A stretch of DNA of 64,000 bases, taken from assembly GCF_002591915.1 (NCBI RefSeq), contig NZ_NIHB01000003.1:248001-312000 (forward strand), read 5' to 3'. Under the pieces are notes generated by a model, which saw only the letters and a list, made by a program, of their open reading frames with translations, had not been told where the DNA came from and searched no databases. The DNA comes from Marinicella litoralis (lineage in GTDB: Bacteria; Pseudomonadota; Gammaproteobacteria; Xanthomonadales; Marinicellaceae). Numbering within the stretch: the first letter of the stretch is position 1; every line of letters begins with the position of its first letter. A program made the position numbers and the translations under genes. Of this stretch, positions 27,728-36,409 are shown piece after piece.

Positions 27728-29971
27728 ATGGCCAATCCAGCAAGTAAGGTCATCAATCGTGCAGAAGTTGTCAATCAAAATTTCATCGATTTTGTTAAAA
27801 AATACCAAGCCGTTGAACCCAAGCAAGACTTGGCGACCAATGGCCTGACCGCAAAGAAACTGTTTAATCTATTTGAATCTCAAGTGCGTTCCAGGCAATT
27901 GGATTTAATGGCGAGAATCTTGAAGCTAGAAAATAAAGTTTTCTATACCATTGGTTCATCAGGTCATGAAGGCAATGTGATGTTGGGTGAAATACTCAGA
28001 CACACAGACCCAGCTTTCTTACACTACCGCAGTGGTGGACTGATGATGGAGCGATCTAGGCATGTTGCTGGTATTGATCCTATTTGGGACACCTGTTTAT
28101 CGTTTGCAGCCAGTAAAAACGACCCAGCTTCCGGTGGTAGACACAAAGTATGGGGCTCTAAGCCAATGTGGGTGATTCCACAAACCAGCACCATAGCCAG
28201 CCACCTGCCTAAGGCGCTTGGTTGTGCTTTGGGAATTGAATTGGCGCAGCGAACACAAGCCGATTTACCTATTCCTGACGATTCAATTGTGTTGTGTAAC
28301 TTCGGTGATGCAAGTTCAAATCATTCAACGGCTCAAGGAGCTTTTAATGCAGCCAGTTGGTCATCATTCCAAGGCTTGAAAACCCCGATTTTGTTTGTTT
28401 GTGAAGACAATGGAATCGGTATATCGGTTAAAACGCCAGAAAACTGGATCAGTGAGAATTTTAAGTTCAGGCCCGGTTTGCAATATTTTTATGCTGATGG
28501 TTTGGATTTGGAAACCGGATATCAACAAGTGAAAAGGGCCGTAGATTACTGTCGACAAGAGAGGAAACCAGTCTTTTTACATATGAAAACCACTCGTTTG
28601 ATGGGTCATGCAGGGACTGATTTTGAAGTGGATTATCGAAAGATGCAGGATTTGGAATCTTGTGAAGCACAAGATCCGTTGTTGCAATCAGCTGCGGCAG
28701 TAATCAATCATGGTATTTTGAGATCAGGTGAAGTCCTTGATATGTATCACCGCATCCACGAAGAATGTATGGACAAAGCAAATAAAGCCCATACCGACCA
28801 TAAAATAACTGCACTGAAAGATGTGATGGCACCTTTGGCGCCACTGGACATCGAAAAAGTGCATCAAGAAGCCGCCAGAGCCATCGACAAGACAAAGAGG
28901 ATTGAATCCTTTGGTGGTGAAAAAGCATTGCCTGAACAAATGAATCATAAACACATGGCCATTCAAATTAATCGGGGTTTGCAGGATCTGATGCTTAAAT
29001 ACCCAGAAACGGTTATTTTTGGTGAAGATGTGGCTCAGAAAGGCGGTGTTTACACCATAACCAAGCAACTGTATAAAAAGTTTGGTGCCAAACGGATTTT
29101 CAATACCTTGTTGGATGAGCAAACCATTTTAGGTTTGGCCCAAGGTTATGCAACACTGGGTTTGTTACCGATACCAGAAATTCAATATTTGGCTTATTTT
29201 CACAATGCATGTGATCAAATTCGAGGTGAAGCGGCAAGTTTACAGTTTTTTTCAAATGGCCAATTCAGTAACCCGATGGTGGTTAGAATTGCAGGACTGG
29301 GATATCAAAAAGGGTTTGGTGGTCACTTTCATAATGACAATTCCATCGCAGCCATCAGAGACATACCCGGCGTAACAGTGGCCTGTCCTTCACGTCCCGA
29401 TGATGCAGTTAACATGATGAGAACCTTGGTGGCCTTATCAAAAGTGAACAAAAGGGTTTCATTGTTTATTGAACCGATTGCGCTATATATGCAGAAAGAC
29501 TTGTATGATGAGGGAGATGGCTTGTGGAATAAGCCATATCCCAAACCTGGTATGTATGCACCCTTAGGGACTCCCAGGATTTACCAGGGCAAAGCTGAAG
29601 ACATTTTAATCATAACCTATGGCAATGGGGTCTTAATGAGTTTAAGAGCCATCAAAGCATTTGAGAAAACCCATAAAAGCAGGGTGAAGCTGATGGATTT
29701 GCGTTGGTTACAGCCCTTGAACGAAAAAGCAATACAGAAACATGCCGAAAAATTTGATAGAATAATCATTGTAGATGAAGGCCGTCGATCTGCATGTGTG
29801 GGAGAGGGGGTCATCAGTATTTTGGCAGAACATGGTATGAACAGTCGTTATTTAAAATTAATTACAGGAGCTGATACATTCACTCCATTGGCTGATGCAG
29901 CTAAATTGGTTTTGCCAGATGAAGAAGTAATTTTACAAACACTTATTGAATCTGAGGTTGGAATTGACTGA
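27728..29971 (+). CDS. 2-oxoacid dehydrogenase E1, alpha and beta fused
   Basis: A 747-residue thiamine-diphosphate enzyme. Residues 1 to about 400 are the alpha half, with the TPP motif GDASSNHSTAQGAFNAA near 197 and CEDNGIGISV. Residues from about 405 (MNHKHMAIQINRG) are the beta half, with FGEDVAQKGGVY, DEQTILGLAQGYA and PSRPDDAVNMMRTL. It resembles branched-chain 2-oxoacid dehydrogenase E1, which decarboxylates 2-oxoisovalerate-type acids and passes acyl groups to E2. No E2 or E3 is adjacent, so these must be encoded elsewhere. It starts two bases after the acyl-CoA dehydrogenase stop and overlaps the next gene. Confidence 0.85.
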   Translation: MANPASKVINRAEVVNQNFIDFVKKYQAVEPKQDLATNGLTAKKLFNLFESQVRSRQLDLMARILKLENKVFYTIGSSGHEGNVMLGEILRHTDPAFLHYRSGGLMMERSRHVAGIDPIWDTCLSFAASKNDPASGGRHKVWGSKPMWVIPQTSTIASHLPKALGCALGIELAQRTQADLPIPDDSIVLCNFGDASSNHSTAQGAFNAASWSSFQGLKTPILFVCEDNGIGISVKTPENWISENFKFRPGLQYFYADGLDLETGYQQVKRAVDYCRQERKPVFLHMKTTRLMGHAGTDFEVDYRKMQDLESCEAQDPLLQSAAAVINHGILRSGEVLDMYHRIHEECMDKANKAHTDHKITALKDVMAPLAPLDIEKVHQEAARAIDKTKRIESFGGEKALPEQMNHKHMAIQINRGLQDLMLKYPETVIFGEDVAQKGGVYTITKQLYKKFGAKRIFNTLLDEQTILGLAQGYATLGLLPIPEIQYLAYFHNACDQIRGEAASLQFFSNGQFSNPMVVRIAGLGYQKGFGGHFHNDNSIAAIRDIPGVTVACPSRPDDAVNMMRTLVALSKVNKRVSLFIEPIALYMQKDLYDEGDGLWNKPYPKPGMYAPLGTPRIYQGKAEDILIITYGNGVLMSLRAIKAFEKTHKSRVKLMDLRWLQPLNEKAIQKHAEKFDRIIIVDEGRRSACVGEGVISILAEHGMNSRYLKLITGADTFTPLADAAKLVLPDEEVILQTLIESEVGID

Positions 29972-30851
29972 ACTTTGCATATTATTTGCTGACATTGCTG
30001 ATAGCACCTCATTGTTTGAAAAACATGGGGATGAAGCCGCGCGCAGTGCAATCGCAGCTGTTCTGGATGCCTTATTAAAAGAAGCAGAAAAACACCAAGG
30101 TGAGTTGGTTAAAACGATCGGCGATGAAATCATGTGTGTATTTCCTAAAGCCAATCACGCTTTACTGGCAGCCATTGAAATGCAAAACAGTGTCAGTGGT
30201 AATTTTGTATTAGGAAACCACCCTATTGCCATTCGAGTTGGTTTTCATTTTGGCGATGTCATTGAAGAGGATGGTGATGTATTTGGTGATGCGGTGAACG
30301 TGGCTGCCAGGATGACTGGCTATGCCAAAAAAGGACAAGTCATTACCAATTCAATTACTTTTAAAGCGTGTATATTACCGCCATTTTTAAACCACAGGTC
30401 ACTCGGTAAAACCAAAATAAAGGGGAAGTTATTGCCGGTTGAAATTGTCGAAATCTTATGGCAACAGGACACCAGTCAAGTTACCCGTGTGACTTCTGCA
30501 ATTGACATTAAAATCCCGACCAGTAAATCTCAATTACAAATTGAATTGAATGGTCGCAAACAAATCATGACAGACCAATCACCAACTAAAACCATTGGAC
30601 GTGGAGACGATTGTGACATTCAAGTGGCGATGTTGATGGCATCACGCTTTCATGGTGACATTCAATTTGGCGGTGGAAATTTCAAATACACCGATGAGAG
30701 CACCAATGGCACTTGGATTCAACAAGATGGCAGTGAGCCCATTCGGATTCACCGTGAATCAATGGTGCTCCACGGAGCAGGACAAATTGCTTTTGGGGAA
30801 TTGGACTTTTCAAACCGTGACGAGTTGCTACATTTTAAGATTATTAAATAA
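29946..30851 (+). CDS. Class III nucleotidyl cyclase with C-terminal FHA domain
   Basis: A protein of about 301 residues. Residues 8-170 are a class III cyclase domain: metal-binding Asp16 (LFADIADST) and Asp60 (GDEIMCVF), Lys56, and FGDAVNVAARM with Asp115, Asn118 and Arg122, so the active site looks intact and adenylate-type. Residues about 195-300 form an FHA phosphothreonine-binding domain (TIGRG, ASRFHGDI, STNGTWI). There is no ATG: TTG codons at 29946, 29958 and 29964 are possible, all overlapping the E1 gene by up to 26 bases. It is cytoplasmic and probably makes cAMP in response to kinase signalling (inference). Confidence 0.85.
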   Translation: MNLRLELTELCILFADIADSTSLFEKHGDEAARSAIAAVLDALLKEAEKHQGELVKTIGDEIMCVFPKANHALLAAIEMQNSVSGNFVLGNHPIAIRVGFHFGDVIEEDGDVFGDAVNVAARMTGYAKKGQVITNSITFKACILPPFLNHRSLGKTKIKGKLLPVEIVEILWQQDTSQVTRVTSAIDIKIPTSKSQLQIELNGRKQIMTDQSPTKTIGRGDDCDIQVAMLMASRFHGDIQFGGGNFKYTDESTNGTWIQQDGSEPIRIHRESMVLHGAGQIAFGELDFSNRDELLHFKIIK

Positions 30852-30865
30852 AGAGATCAGTATAT

Positions 30866-30946
30866 ATGCTTGAATTTATTAGAAAACTTGCTGGCTTTGG
30901 TCTGATGACCATTTCATTGGCTTATGTTGCTGTGAGGATGTTTTAA
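30866..30946 (+). CDS. 26-residue membrane micro-ORF
   Basis: A 26-codon frame starts with ATG at 30866, nine bases after a GAG ribosome-binding site, and ends in a TAATG that overlaps the XpaC-like start. The peptide is one hydrophobic helix with basic ends (begins MLEFIRKLAGF, ends VAVRMF), typical of a small inner-membrane protein. It sits 14 bases after the cyclase-FHA gene. The GAGG serving xpaC is within its last codons, so it may also act simply to couple translation. Confidence 0.5.
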   Translation: MLEFIRKLAGFGLMTISLAYVAVRMF

Positions 30947-31779
30947 TGCCAGTTAAATACCGTGAAAAGGCCCAAATTTCAATTGTGAAATTTCAGTCTA
31001 CAGCTTGGTTGTTGTACATCGGTTCTATTTTATTCATGATAGCGGCCTTTTCACAATTGGCACAGGCCAATTTATTCAAGTTTTTGATCAGTGGCGGTGT
31101 GTTTTTTGGCACCTTGTTGTCAGCAACATGGATGAGTAAAGGCTTGAGAAATAAATTTCATTACCGCCAAAGAAAGTTTGTTATCAATAAACCGTTTCCG
31201 TTGATGATGTTGGCCTCATTGACATTGGGCGCATGCTCGTTCATTGGTTCTTGGTTTGTTGGTGGTTTTGGTCTCTTTGAATCTTTGGCTTATGGATTAG
31301 GTGCAGCAGTGGGTTCTGTGTTGTGGTATGGATTGGATGAAGTGGCTTCTTCATCATTTGGAGCTGTACAAGATCAAGATTCAAAAGAAATATTGGCTTT
31401 GAGTGAACAATCCATCGTCAACATCGAACAATCCAATAAACACATCAAGAACCATGAGTTATCAAATTACCTCAATAACATTGTGAAAACCAGTAGGGAA
31501 GTGGTCAACACCCTGGTCAATCATCCAGAAAAGATACCACAAGCGAGGCGATTCCTACATTCATATTTGGCAGCCACGGAAAGTGTTATTAAGCGTTATG
31601 CAGACACCCACACGTTGGTTGAAGATGAAAAGCTGGAACAAAATTTTAAACAAGTTTTACAAAACATTGATCAAGTTTTTAACGAACAAAATCAAAAGTT
31701 ATTACAAAATCAAGTGTTTGATTTAGATGTGGATATTGAGGTGTTAAATACTTTAATGGAAAAACAAGGCATTAATTAA
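30946..31779 (+). CDS. XpaC-like membrane protein
   Basis: A 277-residue protein. Four hydrophobic segments lie in the first 130 residues (about 18-35, 40-60, 82-104 and 108-128), then a long helical, Gln/Asn/Glu-rich cytoplasmic part (135-277). It resembles the 5-bromo-4-chloroindolyl phosphate hydrolysis (XpaC) family, which commonly precedes telA genes, as it does here. The biochemical role of XpaC is not established. Thirteen bases separate it from telA. Confidence 0.7.
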   Translation: MPVKYREKAQISIVKFQSTAWLLYIGSILFMIAAFSQLAQANLFKFLISGGVFFGTLLSATWMSKGLRNKFHYRQRKFVINKPFPLMMLASLTLGACSFIGSWFVGGFGLFESLAYGLGAAVGSVLWYGLDEVASSSFGAVQDQDSKEILALSEQSIVNIEQSNKHIKNHELSNYLNNIVKTSREVVNTLVNHPEKIPQARRFLHSYLAATESVIKRYADTHTLVEDEKLEQNFKQVLQNIDQVFNEQNQKLLQNQVFDLDVDIEVLNTLMEKQGIN

Positions 31780-31792
31780 TAGGTAAAATATA

Positions 31793-32953
31793 ATGAACGA
31801 ACAAGATACCAAAACAGCAACTGATGTAAAAATGGGAACCATTGAAGGTGAAATTGTCCCTGGCGTAATGAACGAAATGGTTGAATACAAAGATGTTGAT
31901 GACGAAGAAAGGATTCGAATTGATGCTTTGATGAATGAAATTGATATTTCTGACGCCAATTCTGTGATCTTCTTCGGTAGCAAAGCTCAAGAAAAAGTCA
32001 CGGAAATTTCGGACAAAATGCTCGATGGGGTTAAAAACAAGGATTTGGGTAAATCCGGTGAAGCACTGAATGAAATGGTAGCCACCATTCGTGGTTTTGA
32101 TATTGATGAATTAGATCCCAATAAAAAACCAGGCTTTTTCGCTCGGTTATTTGGTCGTGCCAAGCCTTTGGTTAAATTTCTTCAGCGGTATGAAGAGGTG
32201 CGCAAACAAATTGATAAAATCACCAACAAACTCGAATCACACAAGACCACTTTATTGAAAGACATCACTAGTCTTGATCGTTTGTATGTTGCCAATCTTG
32301 AATATTTTCATACGCTAGAAGATTACATCAAAGCTGGCGAAGAAAAAATAAAACAGCTACACAGTGATGTCATTCCAGCGATGGAGAAAGAAGCCGAGGG
32401 CAGTGATGACATGCTACTGGCACAAAAGCTTCGTGACATCCGCTCGTCAACAGCTGATTTAGAACGCCGTGTTCATGATTTACGCTTAACCAGACAAGTG
32501 ACTTTACAAAGCTTACCAAGCATCCGTTTGGTTCAAGAAAATGACAAAGGATTGATCAACAAAATCAATTCGACCATTGCCAATACAGTGCCGCTGTGGC
32601 GTCAACAACTGGCACAAACAGTTACCATTTGGCGTTCTGAGCAAGCAGCTGATACCATCAAAGATGCCACTGATTTAACCAATGACATGTTGGCTGCCAA
32701 TGCGGAAAACCTGAAGATTGCAAACCGCAAAGTACGTGAACAAATGGAGCGTGGGGTGTTTGACATAGAAGTGGTTAAATTGGCCAATCAAAAACTGATT
32801 GAAACCATCGATGACAGTTTGCGAATTGCCGAAGAAGGCAAAGCGAAGCGAGAAGGTGCAGTGGTTGAACTACAGAAAACCGAAGCCCAGTTACGCGATG
32901 CATTGTTGTCAGCAAAAGCAAGGTATAAAGACATCAATAAAGAAACAGATTGA
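31793..32953 (+). CDS. telA: TelA-family toxic anion resistance protein
   Basis: A 386-residue soluble, almost wholly helical protein. SVIFFGSKAQEKVTEISDKML (in parts: IFFGSKAQEKV), GFFARLFGRAKPLVKFLQRYE and LEDYIKAGEEKIKQL are TelA/KlaA hallmarks. The family was first linked to tellurite resistance and to envelope-antimicrobial tolerance, but its mechanism is unresolved. Pairing with an XpaC-like gene is common. Here the pair sits behind a cyclase-FHA gene and before a Kef potassium efflux pair, suggesting a membrane stress module. Confidence 0.85.
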   Translation: MNEQDTKTATDVKMGTIEGEIVPGVMNEMVEYKDVDDEERIRIDALMNEIDISDANSVIFFGSKAQEKVTEISDKMLDGVKNKDLGKSGEALNEMVATIRGFDIDELDPNKKPGFFARLFGRAKPLVKFLQRYEEVRKQIDKITNKLESHKTTLLKDITSLDRLYVANLEYFHTLEDYIKAGEEKIKQLHSDVIPAMEKEAEGSDDMLLAQKLRDIRSSTADLERRVHDLRLTRQVTLQSLPSIRLVQENDKGLINKINSTIANTVPLWRQQLAQTVTIWRSEQAADTIKDATDLTNDMLAANAENLKIANRKVREQMERGVFDIEVVKLANQKLIETIDDSLRIAEEGKAKREGAVVELQKTEAQLRDALLSAKARYKDINKETD

Positions 32954-32992
32954 TGACTTTTTAATGGACCCAATAATCTCAAGGAACCAGTA

Positions 32993-33613
32993 ATGAATAA
33001 AGTACTGGTTCTGTTTGCACATCCTGTTTACCAAACTTCTTTATTAAACAAGTCATTACTTGCTGGGTTACCAAATTCAGAACATGTAACCTTGCATGAC
33101 TTGTATGAGACTTATCCTAATTTCATGATTAATGTCGCTCGAGAACAGGCCTTGCTTGAGTCTCATGATGTGATCGTTTTTCAACATCCTATGTACTGGT
33201 ATTCATGCCCAGCTTTGCTTAAAGAGTGGATGGATTTGGTGTTAGAACATGGTTATGCTTATGGCACAGGTGCCACTGCCTTAAAGGACAAGTATTTTAT
33301 TTCATCCATCACATCGGGTGGAGATGTAGGTAACTATGAAGGTGAAAAGAACATCAGAAATTTATTGCAACCATTTGAGTTTACAGCGAATTTATGCAAT
33401 ATGAAATTTTTGCCACCCTTCATAACCTATGGTGGCCTCAAAATCAAAGCGGGCAATTTTGATCAAAACCTGACAACAGATTATTTAACGCAGCAGGTCA
33501 GTAATTTCAATCAATTGATTGAGGATTTGATTCATGATCGCATCGACCCACAAGCCTGTGAACAATATGCCACCATGAATGAGCGCTTTGATTTGACTGA
33601 GGTTAGCCAATGA
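32993..33613 (+). CDS. KefF/KefG-like NAD(P)H quinone oxidoreductase
   Basis: A 206-residue flavodoxin-fold protein with LFAHPVYQTSL (FMN phosphate site), FQHPMYWYSCPALLKEWMD and the GYAYG loop typical of KefF/KefG/DT-diaphorase relatives. In E. coli KefF binds and activates KefC. Its stop overlaps the start of the KefC-like gene by four bases, which strongly supports a partnership. It is presumably peripheral on the cytoplasmic face. Confidence 0.85.
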   Translation: MNKVLVLFAHPVYQTSLLNKSLLAGLPNSEHVTLHDLYETYPNFMINVAREQALLESHDVIVFQHPMYWYSCPALLKEWMDLVLEHGYAYGTGATALKDKYFISSITSGGDVGNYEGEKNIRNLLQPFEFTANLCNMKFLPPFITYGGLKIKAGNFDQNLTTDYLTQQVSNFNQLIEDLIHDRIDPQACEQYATMNERFDLTEVSQ

Positions 33614-35529
33614 CAGCTGCGTTTGTTATTGCCAGTTTGTTTTTAGGTATGGCCGTTATTTTGGTGCCTTTGGCCCATCGATTGAATTTGGGTTCAGTGT
33701 TGGGTTATTTGATTGCAGGAGCCATTGTTGGAATTGTCCTGACCTACGTAGCACCGATGTTGGGTATGGAGACGACCCATTTGTTGGAGCAGTTAAACCA
33801 CGCTTCAGAATTTGGTGTGGTTTTGATGTTGTTTGTCATTGGTCTGGAAATACGCCCAAGTCATTTGTGGCGAATGAAATCGACCATTTTGAGTGCAGGT
33901 GGTTTACAAGTCAGTATCACTGCATTGTTGATTATGGCTGTATCCATGCTGGTCTTTCATTTAACTTGGCAGGTTGGCTTAGCCATTGGATTAACTTTGT
34001 CATTGTCCTCTACGGCCATCATCATGTCTACCTTAAAAGAAAAAGGGTGGCAGAACACTGTTGGAGGAAAAGCTTCATTTGCCGCCTTGTTGTTTCAAGA
34101 CATTGCGGTCATTCCTATCATAGCCGTGATTCCCTTATTGGCTGTGTCGAGCGTGGCCAGTCACAATGAAATCGCACACGGCATCGACATCACGGCATAT
34201 TTGCCCACATGGCTCAAGCCCATAGTCGTTATACTCGCCATTGTTTTGGTTTATATCTTGTCTAGGTACTTGATTAACCCTTTATTTGATTATATTGCCA
34301 GGGCCAGACAAAAAGAAATATTTACCACGGCTGCCCTGGGATTGGTAACCACCATTGCGGCATTCATGTCTCTGATTGGTTTGTCTCCCGCTTTGGGGGT
34401 TTTTATTGCTGGGGTAATTTTGAGTGAAAGTGAATACCGACATGAGTTAGAAGCCGATATTGAGCCATTCAAAGGATTGTTGTTGGGTGTTTTCTTTATG
34501 ACCGTTGGTGCAGCCTTTAATTTCAGTTTATTCGGTGAGCAGTTCATGCTGATTGGATTGCTGACAGTTGGCCTTATTTTGTTAAAAGCTTCGGTGTTGT
34601 ATTTGGTTGGCAAGGTCCTTCGATTGAAAAAAATTGAACATGCCTTGTTCTTCTTGGCCTTGGCTCAGGGCGGTGAGTTTGCATTTGTTTTGTTCACCTT
34701 GGCTGTGGGGCAAAACGTGATTGATCCCAGCATCGCTGACACGTTGCGCATTGTCGTCGCCCTGTCTATGGCCATTACTCCATTGTTGTTTTTATTGTAT
34801 GAAAAAGTATTGCTCAAAAAAATGATGACCACTGATTCTGATGACAGAGCAGCCGATGACATAGATGAAGAGAATAAAATCATAGTTGCTGGTGTTGGTC
34901 GATTTGGCCAAATAGTGGGTCGATTGCTGCAATACAATCAATTTAATGTCACGGCATTAGATAATGACCCTAATATGATCGACACCTTAAGGAAGTATGG
35001 TTGGAAAGTGTTTTTTGGCGATGCCACCCGAATGGATTTATTGCATGCTGCCGGTATCGATTCAGCCACAGGAATGGTGATAGCAATGAATGATCCAGAT
35101 AAAGTTTTGGAGTTGACTGCTTATTTAATCAAACACCATCCAAACCTTACACTGTTTGTCAGAGCCAGAGACCGAACTGTGGCCTATCAACTTCACCGCA
35201 TGGGGGTTAAAAACATATACCGTGAAACCTTTGAGTCATCAGCAACCATGGGTGAGGATGTCTTGAAACACCTGGGTATGAGGGCCTATCAAGCCAAGCG
35301 CGCCAAACTCAGGTACCAACAAGAAGACGAAGCTTTGGTTGCACAATTGGCAGAATCATTTTTTGCGGAAGATGAAAAAGGGCATCTGCTTAAAGTTCAA
35401 CAACAATTAGATAATTTGGCTAAAGTGCTGTCCAATGATCAGCACGTAAAACAACACAGCATGAATAAAGATTCAGGCTGGGATGAATCCAGTTTGATTG
35501 AAGATTTAGGCAGTAAAAACAAGTATTGA
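33610..35529 (+). CDS. KefC/KefB-like potassium:proton antiporter
   Basis: A 639-residue CPA2 transporter. Residues 1 to about 395 hold some 12 membrane segments, including LGYLIAGAIVG, SLSSTAIIMSTLKEKG and a LFQDIAVIP stretch. A linker leads to a TrkA-N/RCK domain at about 420-540 with the nucleotide-binding GVGRFGQIVGRLL. A charged C-terminal tail follows. Kef channels export K+ and acidify the cytoplasm during electrophile stress, held shut by glutathione. Overlap with the KefF-like gene supports the same scheme here. Confidence 0.9.
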   Translation: MTAAFVIASLFLGMAVILVPLAHRLNLGSVLGYLIAGAIVGIVLTYVAPMLGMETTHLLEQLNHASEFGVVLMLFVIGLEIRPSHLWRMKSTILSAGGLQVSITALLIMAVSMLVFHLTWQVGLAIGLTLSLSSTAIIMSTLKEKGWQNTVGGKASFAALLFQDIAVIPIIAVIPLLAVSSVASHNEIAHGIDITAYLPTWLKPIVVILAIVLVYILSRYLINPLFDYIARARQKEIFTTAALGLVTTIAAFMSLIGLSPALGVFIAGVILSESEYRHELEADIEPFKGLLLGVFFMTVGAAFNFSLFGEQFMLIGLLTVGLILLKASVLYLVGKVLRLKKIEHALFFLALAQGGEFAFVLFTLAVGQNVIDPSIADTLRIVVALSMAITPLLFLLYEKVLLKKMMTTDSDDRAADDIDEENKIIVAGVGRFGQIVGRLLQYNQFNVTALDNDPNMIDTLRKYGWKVFFGDATRMDLLHAAGIDSATGMVIAMNDPDKVLELTAYLIKHHPNLTLFVRARDRTVAYQLHRMGVKNIYRETFESSATMGEDVLKHLGMRAYQAKRAKLRYQQEDEALVAQLAESFFAEDEKGHLLKVQQQLDNLAKVLSNDQHVKQHSMNKDSGWDESSLIEDLGSKNKY

Positions 35530-35548
35530 TCTGGGTCTTTAAACTGCT

Positions 35549-36316
35549 TTATAGCTGGTACTCAATAATTACAGGTGCATGGTCTGAAAACCGCTCTTCT
35601 TTATAAATGCTGGCTGTTTTTGCTTTGCCTGCTAAGCAAGGAGAGGCCACATGATAATCAATCCGCCATCCCGTGTTATTGGCCCAAGCCTGACCTCGGT
35701 TTGACCACCAAGAATATTGTTCCTCTGCAGGTTCGACTTCTCTGAATGCATCAACCAATTCGAACTCATCAAACAGTTTAGTCATCCACTGACGTTCCTC
35801 AGGTAAGAAACCTGAATTCTTCTGATTGCCACGCCAATTCTTGATGTCTATTTTTTTGTGAGCGATGTTCCAATCCCCACAAACCACAAAGGGTTTGCCA
35901 GTTTTTTTAAGTTGTTGCAAAACCGCCTCTAAGCGTTCCATACAAACATACTTAAAATCTTGTCTTTCATCTTTTGCAGATCCAGATGGCAAATACAAGG
36001 AAACGACAATGATATGTCCCAGATCAACCTGTAACCACCTTCCTTCATTGTCAAACAAGTCCCATCCAATGCCATAATTTACGGCCTCAGGTTGATGTTT
36101 GGTATATACAGAGACGCCTGAATAGCCTTTTTTTACGGCATCCGCTTGGTAAAAATGATAACCTTGAGGAATAAATAATTTGGGGTCCAGTTGGTCCAAT
36201 TGTGCTTTGGTTTCTTGAATGCACAAAACATCGGCGTTTTGTTTTTTGAACCAGTCAAACATGCCTTTTCTTTGTGCTGCACGAATACCGTTGGCATTGA
36301 GGGTTATGATTTTCAT
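35549..36316 (-). CDS. xthA: Exodeoxyribonuclease III
   Basis: A 255-residue AP endonuclease/3-prime exonuclease. All catalytic residues are present: Asn7, Glu35 (CIQETKA), Tyr108 (SLYLPSG), Asp148 and Asn150 (CGDWNIAH), Asp220 (WRIDYH), Asp245 and His246 (FSDHAP). I start it at MKIITLNANG (36316); an earlier in-frame ATG at 36340 would add an unsupported extension. Next to pyrE sits the place of crc in Pseudomonas, an inactive XthA relative, but here the active site is intact, so this is a nuclease. It is convergent with the KefC-like gene and divergent from pyrE. Confidence 0.93.
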   Translation of the reverse strand: MKIITLNANGIRAAQRKGMFDWFKKQNADVLCIQETKAQLDQLDPKLFIPQGYHFYQADAVKKGYSGVSVYTKHQPEAVNYGIGWDLFDNEGRWLQVDLGHIIVVSLYLPSGSAKDERQDFKYVCMERLEAVLQQLKKTGKPFVVCGDWNIAHKKIDIKNWRGNQKNSGFLPEERQWMTKLFDEFELVDAFREVEPAEEQYSWWSNRGQAWANNTGWRIDYHVASPCLAGKAKTASIYKEERFSDHAPVIIEYQL

Positions 36317-36409
36317 TTTAAGGTCATTTATCAAAAGCACGAATTATAACACTTGAAAAATGACATCAGTTCTCCGATGATAACATCCTTGATCAAAATA
36401 GATATTGAT

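Noticed and set aside
27728-29971. Assembly artefact joining E1 alpha and beta
   Set aside because: The junction is in frame and fused E1 proteins occur in other bacteria; nothing in the sequence suggests a break.
35549-36316. Crc, the catabolite repression control protein
   Set aside because: The position beside pyrE fits Crc, but the catalytic Glu35, Asp148, Asn150 and His246 are all present, so it is exonuclease III.
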